Below, piece by piece: positions 10,729-20,227 of a stretch of 64,000 nt of DNA. Source of the stretch: Frigoribacterium sp. Leaf8 (lineage in GTDB: Bacteria > Actinomycetota > Actinomycetes > Actinomycetales > Microbacteriaceae); the NCBI RefSeq assembly GCF_001421165.1, contig NZ_LMKB01000005.1:64287-128286 (forward strand), given 5' to 3'. A program made the position numbers and the translations under genes. The notes below the pieces were generated by a model. The model saw only the letters and a program-made list of their open reading frames with translations. It did no database searches and was not told the DNA's origin. Each line of letters opens with the position of its first letter. The first letter of the stretch is position 1.

Positions 10729-11256
10729 ATGGCCAACCCGCTGCGCAAGACGATGGTCTATCTGGGCCTCGCCGACGAAGAGCTCGAGTACGACGAGCAG
10801 CCTCACGAACGAGCGCAGCCCCAGCAGTCGCCGCGACCGCAGGCGGCCGCCCAGGCTCCGGCTCCCGTCGCCCCGGTCCACTCGGCTCCCGCTGCCGCCC
10901 CCGCGCCCACCCGCGCCCCCGTGACGCCGCTGCGTCGCTCCTCGACCCCGAAGAACACGGTGCCCCACGACATGAACGAGATCCTGACCGTCCACCCCCG
11001 CGAGTACAAGGACGCCCAGGCGATCGCCGAGAGCTTCCGTGACGGCATCCCGGTGATCATCAACCTGTCACAGATGACCGAGGCGGACGCCCGTCGTCTA
11101 GTCGACTTCGCCAGCGGTCTCTCGCAGGGGTTGTACGGCAAGATCGAGCGCGTGACCAACAAGGTCTTCCTGTTGTCGCCGGCGCACATCGCGGTGAGCG
11201 GTGATCAGGCTGAGGTAGAATCCGACATCGAAGCGTCGTTCTTCGCCCAGTCGTGA
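10729..11256 (+). CDS. sepF: Cell division protein SepF
   Basis: SepF ties FtsZ filaments to the membrane and is the main FtsZ anchor in Actinobacteria, which lack FtsA. The N-terminus [18 protein letters not shown] carries the amphipathic membrane-binding segment. A Pro/Gln/Ala-rich linker spans about residues 25-80, and the dimerising SepF domain ([33 protein letters not shown]) fills the rest of the 175 residues. The ATG at 10729 is fixed by GGAGGA at 10718-10723. Confidence 0.96.
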   Translation: MANPLRKTMVYLGLADEELEYDEQPHERAQPQQSPRPQAAAQAPAPVAPVHSAPAAAPAPTRAPVTPLRRSSTPKNTVPHDMNEILTVHPREYKDAQAIAESFRDGIPVIINLSQMTEADARRLVDFASGLSQGLYGKIERVTNKVFLLSPAHIAVSGDQAEVESDIEASFFAQS

Positions 11257-11349
11257 CGAGCCCGTCGTCGCGGCTTCTCTGCGTCGACGTGACGACCTGC
11301 CCGTCCGCGAGTCTCCTCGCGCCGACTCGTGTGAGCTGATGACCCCCCG

Positions 11350-11652
11350 ATGATCACTTACCTGATCGCCACGATCGCGTACTACGCGTTGCTGATCTTC
11401 TTCCTGCTCATGTGGGCCCGCTTCGTGCTCGACCTCGCGCAGTCGTTCAGCCGCGGGTGGCGCCCCAAGGGGCCGGTGCTCGTCATCGCCGAAGTGGCCT
11501 ACACGGTGACCGACCCGCCCATCCGCCGCGTGCGGAAGATCCTGCCCCCCGTGCGCCTCGGATCGGTCGCGCTCGACTTCGGCTGGAGCATCATCATGCT
11601 GGCCGTCATCATCCTGATGAGCGTCGCCTCCGGGCTCCGCACCTTCGGCTGA
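11350..11652 (+). CDS. YggT-family membrane protein
   Basis: A 100-residue membrane protein with two hydrophobic segments, one at about residues 4-24 and one at about 76-95. They flank a basic loop carrying TDPPIRRVRKILPP, the YggT-family signature. The family is routinely encoded between sepF and divIVA and is linked to envelope integrity, but its molecular role is unsettled. It follows sepF after 93 nt with no obvious terminator between, so co-expression is likely. Confidence 0.88.
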   Translation: MITYLIATIAYYALLIFFLLMWARFVLDLAQSFSRGWRPKGPVLVIAEVAYTVTDPPIRRVRKILPPVRLGSVALDFGWSIIMLAVIILMSVASGLRTFG

Positions 11653-11676
11653 CCACGTCGTCCGTGGACGACAGGG

Positions 11677-11682
11677 TAGGCT
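11677..11682 (+). promoter_or_regulatory. Candidate -10 box upstream of wag31
   Basis: TAGGCT in the yggT-wag31 gap matches the TAnnnT -10 consensus of actinobacterial housekeeping sigma factors and recurs before hisD and dnaE here. It would give wag31 a leader of about 110 nt. No convincing -35 is visible. Confidence 0.3.
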
Positions 11683-11797
11683 CACTGCAGCGCCCGAACG
11701 GCACGATCCCGGCCCGACCGGGCCCCGCTCCTCTACGGTGTAGAAGAACGACCCAGACCACGATCACACGATCCAACAGATGCACGAGGTGACGGCA

Positions 11798-12574
11798 ATG
11801 GCTTTGACGCCGGAAGACGTAGTCAACAAGCGGTTCCAGCCGACGAAGTTCCGCGAGGGATACGACCAAGACGAGGTCGACGACTTCCTCGACGAGGTCG
11901 TCGCCGAGCTGCGACGTCTCAACCAGGAGAACGACGAGCTGCGTCAGCGCCTCTCGTCCGGCGACTCCGCCCCCGTGGCGCAGGCCGCTCCCGTCTCGGC
12001 TCCGGTGGCCAGCGCGCCGGCTCCTGCGTCGGCACCGGCTCCCGCGTCGGCCCCCGAGGCCGTCGAGCCCGAGCCGGTCGTCGAGTCCGAGCCCGTCGTC
12101 GCGGCCCCCGCCGCCGTCGCGTCCGCTCCGGCCTACTCCGCTCCCGCGGTGTCCGAGGCCGACGAGACCAGCAGCACCAACAGCCTGCTGCAGCTCGCTC
12201 GCCGTCTGCACGAAGAACACGTCCGCGAGGGCGTCGAGAAGCGCGACCAGCTCATCGCCGAAGGCCACGCGACCGCGGCTCGTCTGGTGTCCGAGGGCGA
12301 GGCCCGCCAGCGTGAGGTCGTCGCCGAGGCCGAGACGAAGTCCCGCGACATCATCGGTGCCGCCGAGACCCAGCAGCGCGAGATCCTCGACCGCCTCAAC
12401 ACCGAGCGGTCGAGCGTCGAGCGTCGCATCGACGACCTGCGCTCGTTCGAGCGTGACTACCGCTCCAAGCTCAAGAGCTACATCGAGGGTCAGCTGCACG
12501 AGCTCGACGGCGAGGGCACCGGCGAGGCCGGTCGGCCCACTCCGGCCAGCGCCCAGGGCTTCGGCTCGAACTAA
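11798..12574 (+). CDS. wag31: DivIVA-family polar growth protein Wag31
   Basis: Coiled-coil scaffold that marks negatively curved membrane at the poles and directs polar wall synthesis. The N-terminal DivIVA domain (MALTPEDVVNKRFQPTKFRE, then YDQDEVDDFLDEV) contains the conserved membrane-binding segment. A first coiled coil follows (about residues 30-55), then a long Ala/Pro/Glu-rich linker (about 55-120) and a second coiled coil (about 130-235) rich in Arg, Glu and Gln. The ATG at 11798 is preferred over that at 11780 because GAGGTG (11786-11791) then lies 6 nt upstream and the protein starts as family members do. Length is 258 residues. Confidence 0.95.
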   Translation: MALTPEDVVNKRFQPTKFREGYDQDEVDDFLDEVVAELRRLNQENDELRQRLSSGDSAPVAQAAPVSAPVASAPAPASAPAPASAPEAVEPEPVVESEPVVAAPAAVASAPAYSAPAVSEADETSSTNSLLQLARRLHEEHVREGVEKRDQLIAEGHATAARLVSEGEARQREVVAEAETKSRDIIGAAETQQREILDRLNTERSSVERRIDDLRSFERDYRSKLKSYIEGQLHELDGEGTGEAGRPTPASAQGFGSN

Positions 12575-12578
12575 GGAC

Positions 12579-13250
12579 TTGTCGAGCGACAAGCCCGCCA
12601 CGAAGGCCAGCGTCCGCGTTCTCGCGACGCTGGCCTTCGTCGCTGTCGTGGCCTACGGCCTCGACCAGGGCACCAAACTGCTGGTCACCCGGACTCTCGT
12701 CGAAGGAGGTTCCGTCGACGTCGTCGGCGAGTTCTTCCAGTTGCACTTCGTCAAGAACCCCGGTGCCGCCTTCTCGTTCGCGAGCGGGTCGACGTGGATC
12801 TTCTCGATCGCCGCCGCCGGCGTCGCCGTCGCGATCCTGGTCGTGGCCCGACGCATCAGATCGCTGGCCTGGTCGATCATGCTGGGCATGCTGCTCGGCG
12901 GCACCCTCGGCAACCTGACGGACCGCCTGCTCCGAGAGCCGTCGTTCGGCCAGGGGCACGTGGTCGACTTCATCTACTTCCCCTCCCTGCTGCCGGCCAT
13001 CTTCAACGTCGCCGACGTCTTCATCGTGTCCAGCATGGGATTGCTCCTCCTGCTCACGCTGCTGGGCATCGGGCTCGACGGCACGCGCACGCCGAGCACA
13101 GGCAAGTCGGCTCGACCGGCGGGCGACGGTCGCGACGGCGACCCTCAGGTGGCCGGCTCCACGGCCGTCAGCGACCCGGGCACGTCCGGTGACGAGCCCA
13201 GCGGTCCCGTCGACACGACGCCTCCTGCCGATCACCGGAGCGCCTCGTGA
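12579..13250 (+). CDS. lspA: Lipoprotein signal peptidase LspA with C-terminal tail
   Basis: Aspartyl membrane protease that removes signal peptides from diacylated prolipoproteins. Four membrane segments and both catalytic aspartate motifs are present: [10 protein letters not shown] and FNVADVFI. The expected YGLDQGTK and [11 protein letters not shown] motifs precede them. No ATG or GTG lies upstream of the first helix, so the TTG at 12579, 4 nt after wag31, is the best start; AAGGA overlaps the wag31 stop very close by. The last 55 residues are a hydrophilic Gly/Asp/Ser/Pro tail absent from most LspA proteins. The stop overlaps the next gene in GTGA. Substrates here include CtaC and the FKBP lipoprotein. 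Confidence 0.93.
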   Translation: MSSDKPATKASVRVLATLAFVAVVAYGLDQGTKLLVTRTLVEGGSVDVVGEFFQLHFVKNPGAAFSFASGSTWIFSIAAAGVAVAILVVARRIRSLAWSIMLGMLLGGTLGNLTDRLLREPSFGQGHVVDFIYFPSLLPAIFNVADVFIVSSMGLLLLLTLLGIGLDGTRTPSTGKSARPAGDGRDGDPQVAGSTAVSDPGTSGDEPSGPVDTTPPADHRSAS

Positions 13251-14170
13251 GCGAGACCCGCGCCCTCCCGGTCCCCGACGGGCTCGCCGGCGAACGTGTC
13301 GACGCCGCCCTGGCCAAGCTTCTCGGCTTCAGCCGGACCTTCGCGGCCGAGGTCGCCGCCTCGGGCGGGGTGACGGTCGACGGGCGCACGGTCGGCAAAT
13401 CGGACCGGCTCGAGGCCGGTGCGTGGCTCGACGTCACATGGTCACCGCGTGAGGCACCGGCCGTGGTCGCCGTCGAGGTGCCCGGCATGGCGGTCGTCCA
13501 CGACGACGACGAGATCGTGGTCGTCGACAAGCCGGTCGGAGTCGCAGCACACCCGTCGGTGGGCTGGACGGGACCGACGGTGCTCGGCGGACTCGCCGCC
13601 GCGGGCTTCACCGTGTCGACCTCGGGGGCGTCCGAGCGTGCCGGCATCGTGCACCGCCTCGACGTCGGAACGAGCGGCCTCATGGTCGTCGCCAAGACCG
13701 AGCGGGCCTACACCCTGCTCAAACAGGCCTTTCGCGAACGCACCGTCGAGAAGATCTACAACGCGGTCGTCCAGGGCCACCCCGACCCGTTGACCGGGAC
13801 GATCGACGCACCCATCGGGCGGCATCCGTCGTCCGACTGGAAGTTCGCCGTGGTCGTCGACGGCAAGCCGTCGGTCACCCACTACGAGACCGTCGAGGCG
13901 TTCCCGTCGGCGTCGCTGCTCGAGATCCACCTCGAGACGGGTCGGACCCACCAGATCCGCGTCCACATGGCCGCCCAGCGACATCCGTGCGTCGGTGACG
14001 CGACCTACGGAGCCGACCCGACGCTGTCGGCGACCCTCGGTCTCACGCGGCAGTGGCTGCACGCCGTGCAGCTCGGATTCCGGCACCCCGGCACGGGTGA
14101 GCCGGTGGTCTACCGCTCGACCTACCCCACCGACCTCCAGCAAGCCCTCGACGTCCTCCGTCACGGTTAG
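13247..14170 (+). CDS. RluD/RluA-family 23S rRNA pseudouridine synthase
   Basis: A 307-residue pseudouridine synthase with an N-terminal S4 RNA-binding domain (about residues 12-75). The catalytic domain carries [16 protein letters not shown], in which the Asp is the nucleophile. The [13 protein letters not shown] motif near residue 228 is also diagnostic. It overlaps lspA by GTGA, the same lspA-rluD coupling seen in many bacteria. The exact uridines it modifies cannot be told from sequence; helix 69 of 23S rRNA is the usual RluD target. Confidence 0.93.
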   Translation: MSETRALPVPDGLAGERVDAALAKLLGFSRTFAAEVAASGGVTVDGRTVGKSDRLEAGAWLDVTWSPREAPAVVAVEVPGMAVVHDDDEIVVVDKPVGVAAHPSVGWTGPTVLGGLAAAGFTVSTSGASERAGIVHRLDVGTSGLMVVAKTERAYTLLKQAFRERTVEKIYNAVVQGHPDPLTGTIDAPIGRHPSSDWKFAVVVDGKPSVTHYETVEAFPSASLLEIHLETGRTHQIRVHMAAQRHPCVGDATYGADPTLSATLGLTRQWLHAVQLGFRHPGTGEPVVYRSTYPTDLQQALDVLRHG

Positions 14171-14173
14171 GCT
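14168..14173 (+). promoter_or_regulatory. Candidate -10 box for dnaE
   Basis: TAGGCT overlaps the stop of the preceding gene and lies about 41 nt before the dnaE start. It would give a leader of roughly 35 nt carrying the GAGGAG ribosome binding site at 14205-14210. Confidence 0.35.
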
Positions 14174-14214
14174 GTTCCCCTAGTCGCCAGATCCACCACC
14201 AGACGAGGAGCCCC

Positions 14215-17200
14215 GTGGCCTCGAGCAAAGACTCATTCGTCCATCTGCACGTGCACAGCGAGTACTCGATGCTCGACGGCGCCGCCCGGGTCAAACCGTT
14301 GGTCACCGAGGCCGCGGCACAGGGCATGCCCGCGGTGGCGGTCACCGACCACGGCAACGTGTTCGGCGCGTACGACTTCTGGAAGACGGCGACCGAGGCG
14401 GGCGTCAAACCCATCATCGGCACCGAGGCCTACATCACGCCGGGCACGCACCGGGGCGACAAGACTCGCGTGCGCTGGGGCGACGGTGGACGAGACGACG
14501 TGTCGGGCTCTGGTGCCTACACGCACATGACGCTGTTGTCCGAGAACACCACGGGCATGCACAACCTGTTCCGGCTCTCGTCCCGGGCCTCCCTCGAGGG
14601 CTACTACTTCAAGCCGCGCATGGACCGCGAGCTGCTCTCGCAGTACTCCGAGGGCCTCATCGCGACGACCGGCTGCCCGAGCGGCGAGGTCCAGACCCGC
14701 CTGCGGCTCGGCCAGTACGACGAAGCGCTCAAGGCGGCCTCCGACTTCCGCGACATCTTCGGCCGTGAGAACTACTTCGCCGAGATCATGGACCACGGGC
14801 TCGGCATCGAGCGGCAGATCATGGGCGACCTGTTGCGCCTGGCGAAAGACCTCGACCTGCCCCTCGTCGCGACGAACGACCTCCACTACACGCACGAGCA
14901 CGACGCGACCAGCCACGCGGCTCTCCTCTGCGTCCAGTCCGGCTCGACGCTGAACGACCCCAACCGGTTCAAGTTCGACGCCGACGAGTTCTACCTCAAG
15001 TCCGCCCAGCAGATGCGGCATCTCTTCCGCGACCACCCCGAGGCCTGCGACAACACGCTCCTCATCGCCGAGCGCTGCGACGTGCAGTTCAACACCTCGG
15101 CCAACTACATGCCGCGTTACCCGGTGCCCGAGGGCGAGACCGAAGAGACCTGGTTCATCAAAGAGGTCGAGAAGGGGCTCGTGTACCGCTATCCCGCGGG
15201 CATCCCGGACGACGTGCGCAAGCAGGCCGAATACGAGATCGGCGTCATCACCGGCATGGGCTTCCCCGGCTACTTCCTCGTGGTCGCCGACTTCATCAAC
15301 TGGTCCAAGGAGAACGGCATCCGGGTCGGTCCGGGCCGTGGTTCGGGGGCCGGCTCGATGGCCGCCTACGCCATGCGCATCACCGATCTCGATCCTCTGC
15401 GCCACGGTCTGATCTTCGAGCGGTTCCTCAACCCCGATCGCGTGTCCATGCCCGACTTCGACGTCGACTTCGACGACCGTCGTCGCGGCGAGGTGATCCA
15501 GTACGTCACCGAGAAGTACGGAGACGAACGCGTCGCCCAGATCGTCACGTACGGCACCATCAAGGCCAAGCAGGCCTTGAAAGACAGTTCACGGGTGCTC
15601 GGGTTCCCCTTCGGCATGGGTGAGAAGCTCACCAAGGCCATGCCCCCCGCCGTGATGGGCAAGGACATCCCGCTCACCGGCATCTTCGACAAGCAGCACG
15701 AGCGCTACAAAGAGGCCGGCGACATCAGGACGGTCGTCGAGTCCGACCCCGAGGCCAAGACCGTCTTCGACACGGCGTTGGGGCTCGAGGGCCTGAAACG
15801 TCAGTGGGGCGTGCACGCCGCAGGCGTCATCATGTCCAGCGATCCGCTCATCGACATCATCCCGATCATGAAGCGCGAGCAGGACGGGCAGATCGTCACG
15901 CAGTTCGACTATCCGGCCTGCGAGTCGCTGGGCCTGATCAAGATGGACTTTCTGGGGCTGCGCAACCTCACGATCATCAACGACGCCCTCGACAACATCA
16001 AGACGAACCGCGGTTTCGACCTCGTGCTCGAAGACCTCGAGCTCGACGACCGGGGGGCCTACGAGTTGCTGGGTCGCGGCGACACGCTCGGGGTGTTCCA
16101 ACTCGACGGCGGGCCCATGCGCGGGCTCCTCCGGCTGATGAAGCCCGACAACTTCGAAGACATCTCGGCCGTCATCGCGCTGTACCGCCCGGGGCCCATG
16201 GGCGCGAACTCGCACACGAACTACGCGCTCCGCAAGAACGGCGCGCAAGACATCACCCCGATCCACCCCGAGCTCGAAGAGCCGCTCAAAGAGATCCTGT
16301 CGACCAGCTACGGCCTGATCATCTACCAAGAGCAGGTCATGGCCATCGCGCAGAAGGTCGCCGGCTTCTCGCTCGGTCAGGCCGACATCCTCCGGCGGGC
16401 CATGGGCAAGAAGAAGAAGTCCGAGCTCGACAAGCAGTACGCCGGGTTCGAGCAGGGCATGTTCGACAACGGCTTCTCGCCCGATGCCGTCAAGATGCTC
16501 TGGGACATCCTGCTGCCCTTCTCGGACTACGCCTTCAACAAGGCGCACTCCGCGGCGTACGGCGTCGTCTCGTACTGGACGGCCTACCTCAAGGCCCACT
16601 ACCCGGCCGAGTACATGGCCGCCCTGCTCACCAGCACGGGGGACTCCCGCGACAAGCTGGGTCTCTACCTCAACGAGTGTCGCCGCATGGGCATCAAGGT
16701 GCTGCCACCCGACGTCAACGAATCCATCGGCTTCTTCGCGGCCGTCGGCGACGACATCCGCTTCGGCATGGGTGCCGTGCGCAACGTCGGCTTCAACGTC
16801 GTCGACCATGTCATCGCCGCGCGCAAGAAAGAGGGGGCGTTCACCTCGTTCCACGACTTCCTGCGCAAGGTGCCGCTCCCCGTGGCGAACAAGCGCACCG
16901 TCGAGTCGCTCGTCAAGGCCGGCGCATTCGACTCCCTGGGGTCGACGCGGCGTGCCCTCGTCGAGATCCACGAGTCCGCCGTCGAGGCGGCGGTCAGCGA
17001 GAAGAGGGCCGAGGCGAACGGTCAGGTCGGCTTCGACTTCGACTCCCTGTGGGACGAGCCGCAGGACGTCCAGCACGTGCCCGAACGTCCTGAGTGGTCC
17101 AAGCGCGACAAGCTGGCCTTCGAGCGCGACATGCTGGGCCTCTACGTCTCGGACCACCCGCTCGCGGGCCTCGAGCTCCCCTTGGCCAAGCATGCCCAGA

Positions 17201-17733
17201 CGACGGTCACCGACATCCTGGCGAGCGACCCCGCGACCATCGACGGCGAGACGGTCACGATCGCGGGGCTCATCACCAGCGTGCAGCACCGGGTCGCACG
17301 CAACTCGGGCAACCCCTACGGAATCATCACCGTCGAGGACTTCGGGGGCGAGATCTCAGCCATGTTCCTCGGCAAGACCTACCAAGAATTCGGGCCGTCG
17401 CTCGTCGGGGACTCGATCATCGTCCTGAAGGGTCGGGTCAGCGTCCGCGACGACGGCATGAACATGCACGCCGCGAGCATGTTCATGCCCGACCTCGGTG
17501 TCGGCGTGAACCACGGGCCGCTGCTCCTGCAGATGCCCGAGCACCGGGCGACGCACGACACGGTCACCGAGCTGGCAGCGGTGCTCGGGCGTCACGCCGG
17601 CGGCACCGAAGTCCGTCTCCGACTCGTCAAGGGCGAAGCCGCACGGGTCTTCGAGATCCCCATGCCGGTCGACGTCACGGCCGACCTGTTCGGCGAACTG
17701 AAGAGCCTGCTGGGCCCCGGCTGCCTCGTCTGA
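14215..17733 (+). CDS. dnaE: DNA polymerase III alpha subunit DnaE (DnaE1 type)
   Basis: Replicative C-family polymerase, 1172 residues. The N-terminal PHP domain starts with HLHVHSEYSMLDGAA (residues 9-23) and keeps its metal-binding histidines, consistent with PHP-based proofreading in Actinobacteria. The palm has GRGSGAGS near 375 and the catalytic aspartates in PDFDVDFDDRRR near 412. The finger, HhH and C-terminal OB-fold regions (TIAGLITSVQHRV near 1018) follow. DnaE2-type mutasome polymerases are shorter and lack this full arrangement. The GTG start has GAGGAG 4 nt upstream. It is probably expressed on its own; the next gene converges on it. Confidence 0.97.
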   Translation: MASSKDSFVHLHVHSEYSMLDGAARVKPLVTEAAAQGMPAVAVTDHGNVFGAYDFWKTATEAGVKPIIGTEAYITPGTHRGDKTRVRWGDGGRDDVSGSGAYTHMTLLSENTTGMHNLFRLSSRASLEGYYFKPRMDRELLSQYSEGLIATTGCPSGEVQTRLRLGQYDEALKAASDFRDIFGRENYFAEIMDHGLGIERQIMGDLLRLAKDLDLPLVATNDLHYTHEHDATSHAALLCVQSGSTLNDPNRFKFDADEFYLKSAQQMRHLFRDHPEACDNTLLIAERCDVQFNTSANYMPRYPVPEGETEETWFIKEVEKGLVYRYPAGIPDDVRKQAEYEIGVITGMGFPGYFLVVADFINWSKENGIRVGPGRGSGAGSMAAYAMRITDLDPLRHGLIFERFLNPDRVSMPDFDVDFDDRRRGEVIQYVTEKYGDERVAQIVTYGTIKAKQALKDSSRVLGFPFGMGEKLTKAMPPAVMGKDIPLTGIFDKQHERYKEAGDIRTVVESDPEAKTVFDTALGLEGLKRQWGVHAAGVIMSSDPLIDIIPIMKREQDGQIVTQFDYPACESLGLIKMDFLGLRNLTIINDALDNIKTNRGFDLVLEDLELDDRGAYELLGRGDTLGVFQLDGGPMRGLLRLMKPDNFEDISAVIALYRPGPMGANSHTNYALRKNGAQDITPIHPELEEPLKEILSTSYGLIIYQEQVMAIAQKVAGFSLGQADILRRAMGKKKKSELDKQYAGFEQGMFDNGFSPDAVKMLWDILLPFSDYAFNKAHSAAYGVVSYWTAYLKAHYPAEYMAALLTSTGDSRDKLGLYLNECRRMGIKVLPPDVNESIGFFAAVGDDIRFGMGAVRNVGFNVVDHVIAARKKEGAFTSFHDFLRKVPLPVANKRTVESLVKAGAFDSLGSTRRALVEIHESAVEAAVSEKRAEANGQVGFDFDSLWDEPQDVQHVPERPEWSKRDKLAFERDMLGLYVSDHPLAGLELPLAKHAQTTVTDILASDPATIDGETVTIAGLITSVQHRVARNSGNPYGIITVEDFGGEISAMFLGKTYQEFGPSLVGDSIIVLKGRVSVRDDGMNMHAASMFMPDLGVGVNHGPLLLQMPEHRATHDTVTELAAVLGRHAGGTEVRLRLVKGEAARVFEIPMPVDVTADLFGELKSLLGPGCLV

Positions 17734-17798
17734 GGTGGCCGGTGCTCCGTCGGGTCCTGGTGCCCCGACCGGTTCCGGCGCCCGGCACCCGTTCGGCG

Positions 17799-18317
17799 TC
17801 AGTCCTCGAGATGGACCGGTCTCAGGTACCGACGGTCGTGGTACAGCAGGGCGTCGTCGTCCTCGCCGACCCCGCCGGTTCCGATGCGCACGACCACGAC
17901 GGCGTTGCCGTGGACGGGCACCCGCTCGACGATCGTCCCGGTCATCCACGCGGTCACGCCCGTGAGCAGAGGTACCCCGTTCGGACCGTCGGTCCAGTGG
18001 TCGCCCGCGAAGCGTTCGGCGGCGGGTCCCGCCATGCGGCGGGCGAGGTCGCGGTTGCGCAGGCCGAGCAGGTGCACGATGACCTGGTCCGTCTCCGAGA
18101 CGGCGGGCCACGAGCTCGCCGTCCTGGCCATGTTGAACGTCGCGAGGGGCGGCACGGCGGCCAGCGACGCCAGCGACGTCGCCGTGAACCCGACCGGTGT
18201 GCCCTCGCCGTCACGCGCCGTGACGATGGCCACGCCCGCGGCGTGTCGTCGGAAGGCCTCCTTGAACACCTCGAGAGAGTCGTCGGGCCGCGGAGCAGCC
18301 GCGTTGTCGTCCGTCAT
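17799..18317 (-). CDS. Flavin reductase-like domain protein
   Basis: A 172-residue protein of the flavin reductase/DIM6-NTAB family, which binds FMN or FAD and often supplies reduced flavin to monooxygenases. The N-terminal FRRHAAGVAIVTA and GFTATSLASLAAVPPLATFNMA segments are characteristic, and the C-terminus DDALLYHDRRYL also fits. No partner monooxygenase is nearby, so the substrate is unknown. It is divergent from hisD. A -10 box (TAGGGT, 18325-18330) lies 7 nt before the ATG, suggesting a leaderless mRNA. Confidence 0.85.
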   Translation of the reverse strand: MTDDNAAAPRPDDSLEVFKEAFRRHAAGVAIVTARDGEGTPVGFTATSLASLAAVPPLATFNMARTASSWPAVSETDQVIVHLLGLRNRDLARRMAGPAAERFAGDHWTDGPNGVPLLTGVTAWMTGTIVERVPVHGNAVVVVRIGTGGVGEDDDALLYHDRRYLRPVHLED

Positions 18318-18324
18318 GCTCCCG

Positions 18325-18341
18325 ACCCTACTGACTAGGCT
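18325..18341. promoter_or_regulatory. Back-to-back -10 boxes for flavin reductase (-) and hisD (+)
   Basis: The 33-nt gap between two divergent genes holds TAGGGT on the minus strand (18325-18330), 7 nt from the flavin reductase ATG, and TAGGCT on the plus strand (18336-18341), 9 nt from the hisD ATG. Both spacings put the transcription start at or within about 3 nt of the start codon, and neither gene has a Shine-Dalgarno. Confidence 0.5.
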
Positions 18342-18350
18342 GGACGAGCC

Positions 18351-19661
18351 ATGATCCAGACCACAGATCTGCGCGGTCTCGCGCCGACCCACGCCCAGCT
18401 GCTCGACCTCGTCCCCCGGTCCCACGCCGACGTGGGCGCCGCGACGGACGCCGCCCGGCGACTCGTCGACGACGTCCGCGAGCGGGGCGCGGCCGCACTG
18501 CGGGACCAGGCCGCGCGCTTCGACGGTGTCCGTCCCGATGCCCTGCGCGTCACGACGCAGACCATCGACGAGGCCGTCGCGGCCCTCGACCCGCTGGTCA
18601 AGGAGGCGCTGGTCGAGTCGATCGCGCGCGTCACCCAGGCCAGCCGCGCCCAGGTCCCGGCACCGACCACGACCCGCCCGGCGGCGGGGGCCACCATCGA
18701 GCAGCGGTGGCAGCCCGTCACGCGGGCCGGCGTGTACGTCCCCGGCGGCAAGGCCGTGTACCCCTCCAGCGTGGTGATGAACGTCGTTCCGGCTCAGGTC
18801 GCGGGGGTGTCGTCGATCGCCCTCGTCTCTCCGGCGCAGCGCGAACACGGCGGGGGAGTCCACCCCGTCATCCTCGGGGCCGCCGGCCTGCTCGGCATCG
18901 ACGAGGTCTACGCGATCGGGGGTGCCGGAGCGATCGGCGCGCTCGCCTACGGTGTGCCCGAGCTCGAGCTCGAGCCGGTCCAGGTCATCACCGGTCCCGG
19001 CAACAACTTCGTCGCCGCGGCGAAGCAACTCGTGCGCGGTCGTGTCGGCATCGATTCGGTGGCCGGTGCGACCGAGATCCTCGTCATCGCGGACGACTCG
19101 GCGGACGCCACGTTGGTCGCCGTCGACCTCATCAGCCAGGCCGAGCACGACGAGGAGGCCTCGGCCGTCCTCGTGACGGACTCCGCGCCCTTCGCCGAGG
19201 CCGTCGTCGCCGAACTGACCAGGCTCGTGCCCCGCACCCTCAGCGCCGCCCGGGTCCGGACGGCCCTCTCCGGTCGGCAGTCGGCGGTGGTCCTCGTCGA
19301 CGACCTCCGGCAGGCTGCTGCCTTCAGCAACGCCTACGGCCCCGAGCACCTCGAGGTCCAGACCCGTGACGACGACGCGGTCCTGGCCGACATCACCGAT
19401 GCCGGAGCGATCTTCGTGGGGCCCGACACGCCCGTCAGCCTGGGTGACTACCTCGCCGGGTCGAACCACGTCCTGCCCACCAGCGGTCAGTCGCGCTTCT
19501 CGTCGGGGCTCGGGGCGTTCACGTTCCTCCGACCACAGCAGATCGTCCGGTACGACGCCGAGGCCCTCGGTGCCGTGGCCGAGCGGCTCGTGGCGTTGTC
19601 GAACGCCGAGCTGTTGCCCGCCCACGGCGAGGCCGTCGCGGCTCGGTTGTCGCGCCCCTGA
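18351..19661 (+). CDS. hisD: Histidinol dehydrogenase HisD
   Basis: Zinc- and NAD-dependent enzyme for the last two steps of histidine synthesis, histidinol to histidine. The 436-residue protein carries VPGGKAVYPSSV near residue 129, ITGPGNNFVAAAK near 213 and the signature SQAEHDEEAS near 261, with its metal and catalytic Glu/His residues. Length is normal. It stands alone here rather than heading a his operon, an arrangement also seen in other Microbacteriaceae. The short distance from the -10 box to ATG suggests a leaderless mRNA. Confidence 0.96.
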   Translation: MIQTTDLRGLAPTHAQLLDLVPRSHADVGAATDAARRLVDDVRERGAAALRDQAARFDGVRPDALRVTTQTIDEAVAALDPLVKEALVESIARVTQASRAQVPAPTTTRPAAGATIEQRWQPVTRAGVYVPGGKAVYPSSVVMNVVPAQVAGVSSIALVSPAQREHGGGVHPVILGAAGLLGIDEVYAIGGAGAIGALAYGVPELELEPVQVITGPGNNFVAAAKQLVRGRVGIDSVAGATEILVIADDSADATLVAVDLISQAEHDEEASAVLVTDSAPFAEAVVAELTRLVPRTLSAARVRTALSGRQSAVVLVDDLRQAAAFSNAYGPEHLEVQTRDDDAVLADITDAGAIFVGPDTPVSLGDYLAGSNHVLPTSGQSRFSSGLGAFTFLRPQQIVRYDAEALGAVAERLVALSNAELLPAHGEAVAARLSRP

Positions 19662-19729
19662 GCCGGGCGGGGCCTTCGCGATCCGGTGCTCGGGTGGCCC
19701 TGGCGTCCGACGTCGAGCCCGCCGTCCGA

Positions 19730-19735
19730 TAATCT
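19730..19735 (+). promoter_or_regulatory. Candidate -10 box for nrdR-pyrD
   Basis: TAATCT (overlapping GATAAT at 19728-19733) ends 9 nt before the nrdR ATG, giving at most a 2-3 nt leader. No Shine-Dalgarno is present. Confidence 0.45.
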
Positions 19736-19744
19736 GGCCCCACC

Positions 19745-20227
19745 ATGTTCTGCCCCTTCTGCCGCCACCCCGACTCACGAGTCGTCGACTCCCGGACCAG
19801 CGACGACGGCACGTCGATCCGACGTCGGAGGCAATGCCCCAACTGCGGTCGTCGGTTCAGCACGACCGAGACCGCGAGCCTCAACGTCGTGAAGCGCAAC
19901 GGCGTCCTCGAACCGTTCAGCCGCGACAAGATCATCTCGGGTGTCCGCAAGGCCTGCCAAGGGCGCCCGGTGACGGATGGCGATCTCGCCGTGCTGGCAC
20001 AGAAGGTCGAAGAGGCCGTCCGGGCGAGCGGTGCGTCGCAGATCGAGGCGAACGACATCGGTCTGGCCATCCTCCCTCCGCTCCGCGACCTCGACGAGGT
20101 GGCCTACCTCCGGTTCGCGAGCGTCTACCAGGCCTTCGACTCGCTCGAGGACTTCGAGGCCTCGATCGGACAGCTGCGCGAAGAGCACGCGTCCCGGCCG
20201 CTCTCCACCCGATCGGTCGACGAGTGA
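19745..20227 (+). CDS. nrdR: Ribonucleotide reductase regulator NrdR
   Basis: ATP/dATP-sensing transcriptional repressor of ribonucleotide reductase genes. The N-terminal zinc ribbon uses C3, C6, C31 and C34 (MFCPFC and QCPNC), and the ATP-cone domain fills residues 49-139 ([16 protein letters not shown] onwards). At 160 residues the length is standard. It overlaps pyrD in GTGA, an unusual partner since nrdR is more often next to nrdJ or lexA. No nrd genes are in the window, so its targets lie elsewhere. Confidence 0.96.
   Translation: MFCPFCRHPDSRVVDSRTSDDGTSIRRRRQCPNCGRRFSTTETASLNVVKRNGVLEPFSRDKIISGVRKACQGRPVTDGDLAVLAQKVEEAVRASGASQIEANDIGLAILPPLRDLDEVAYLRFASVYQAFDSLEDFEASIGQLREEHASRPLSTRSVDE

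Noticed and set aside
15589-17289. Minus-strand 566-codon open frame opposite dnaE
   Set aside because: Composition-driven shadow; dnaE motifs are continuous on the plus strand.
17734-17798. Terminator between dnaE and flavin reductase
   Set aside because: Only short, poorly aligned GC repeats (GGTGC/GGCACC); not a convincing stem.
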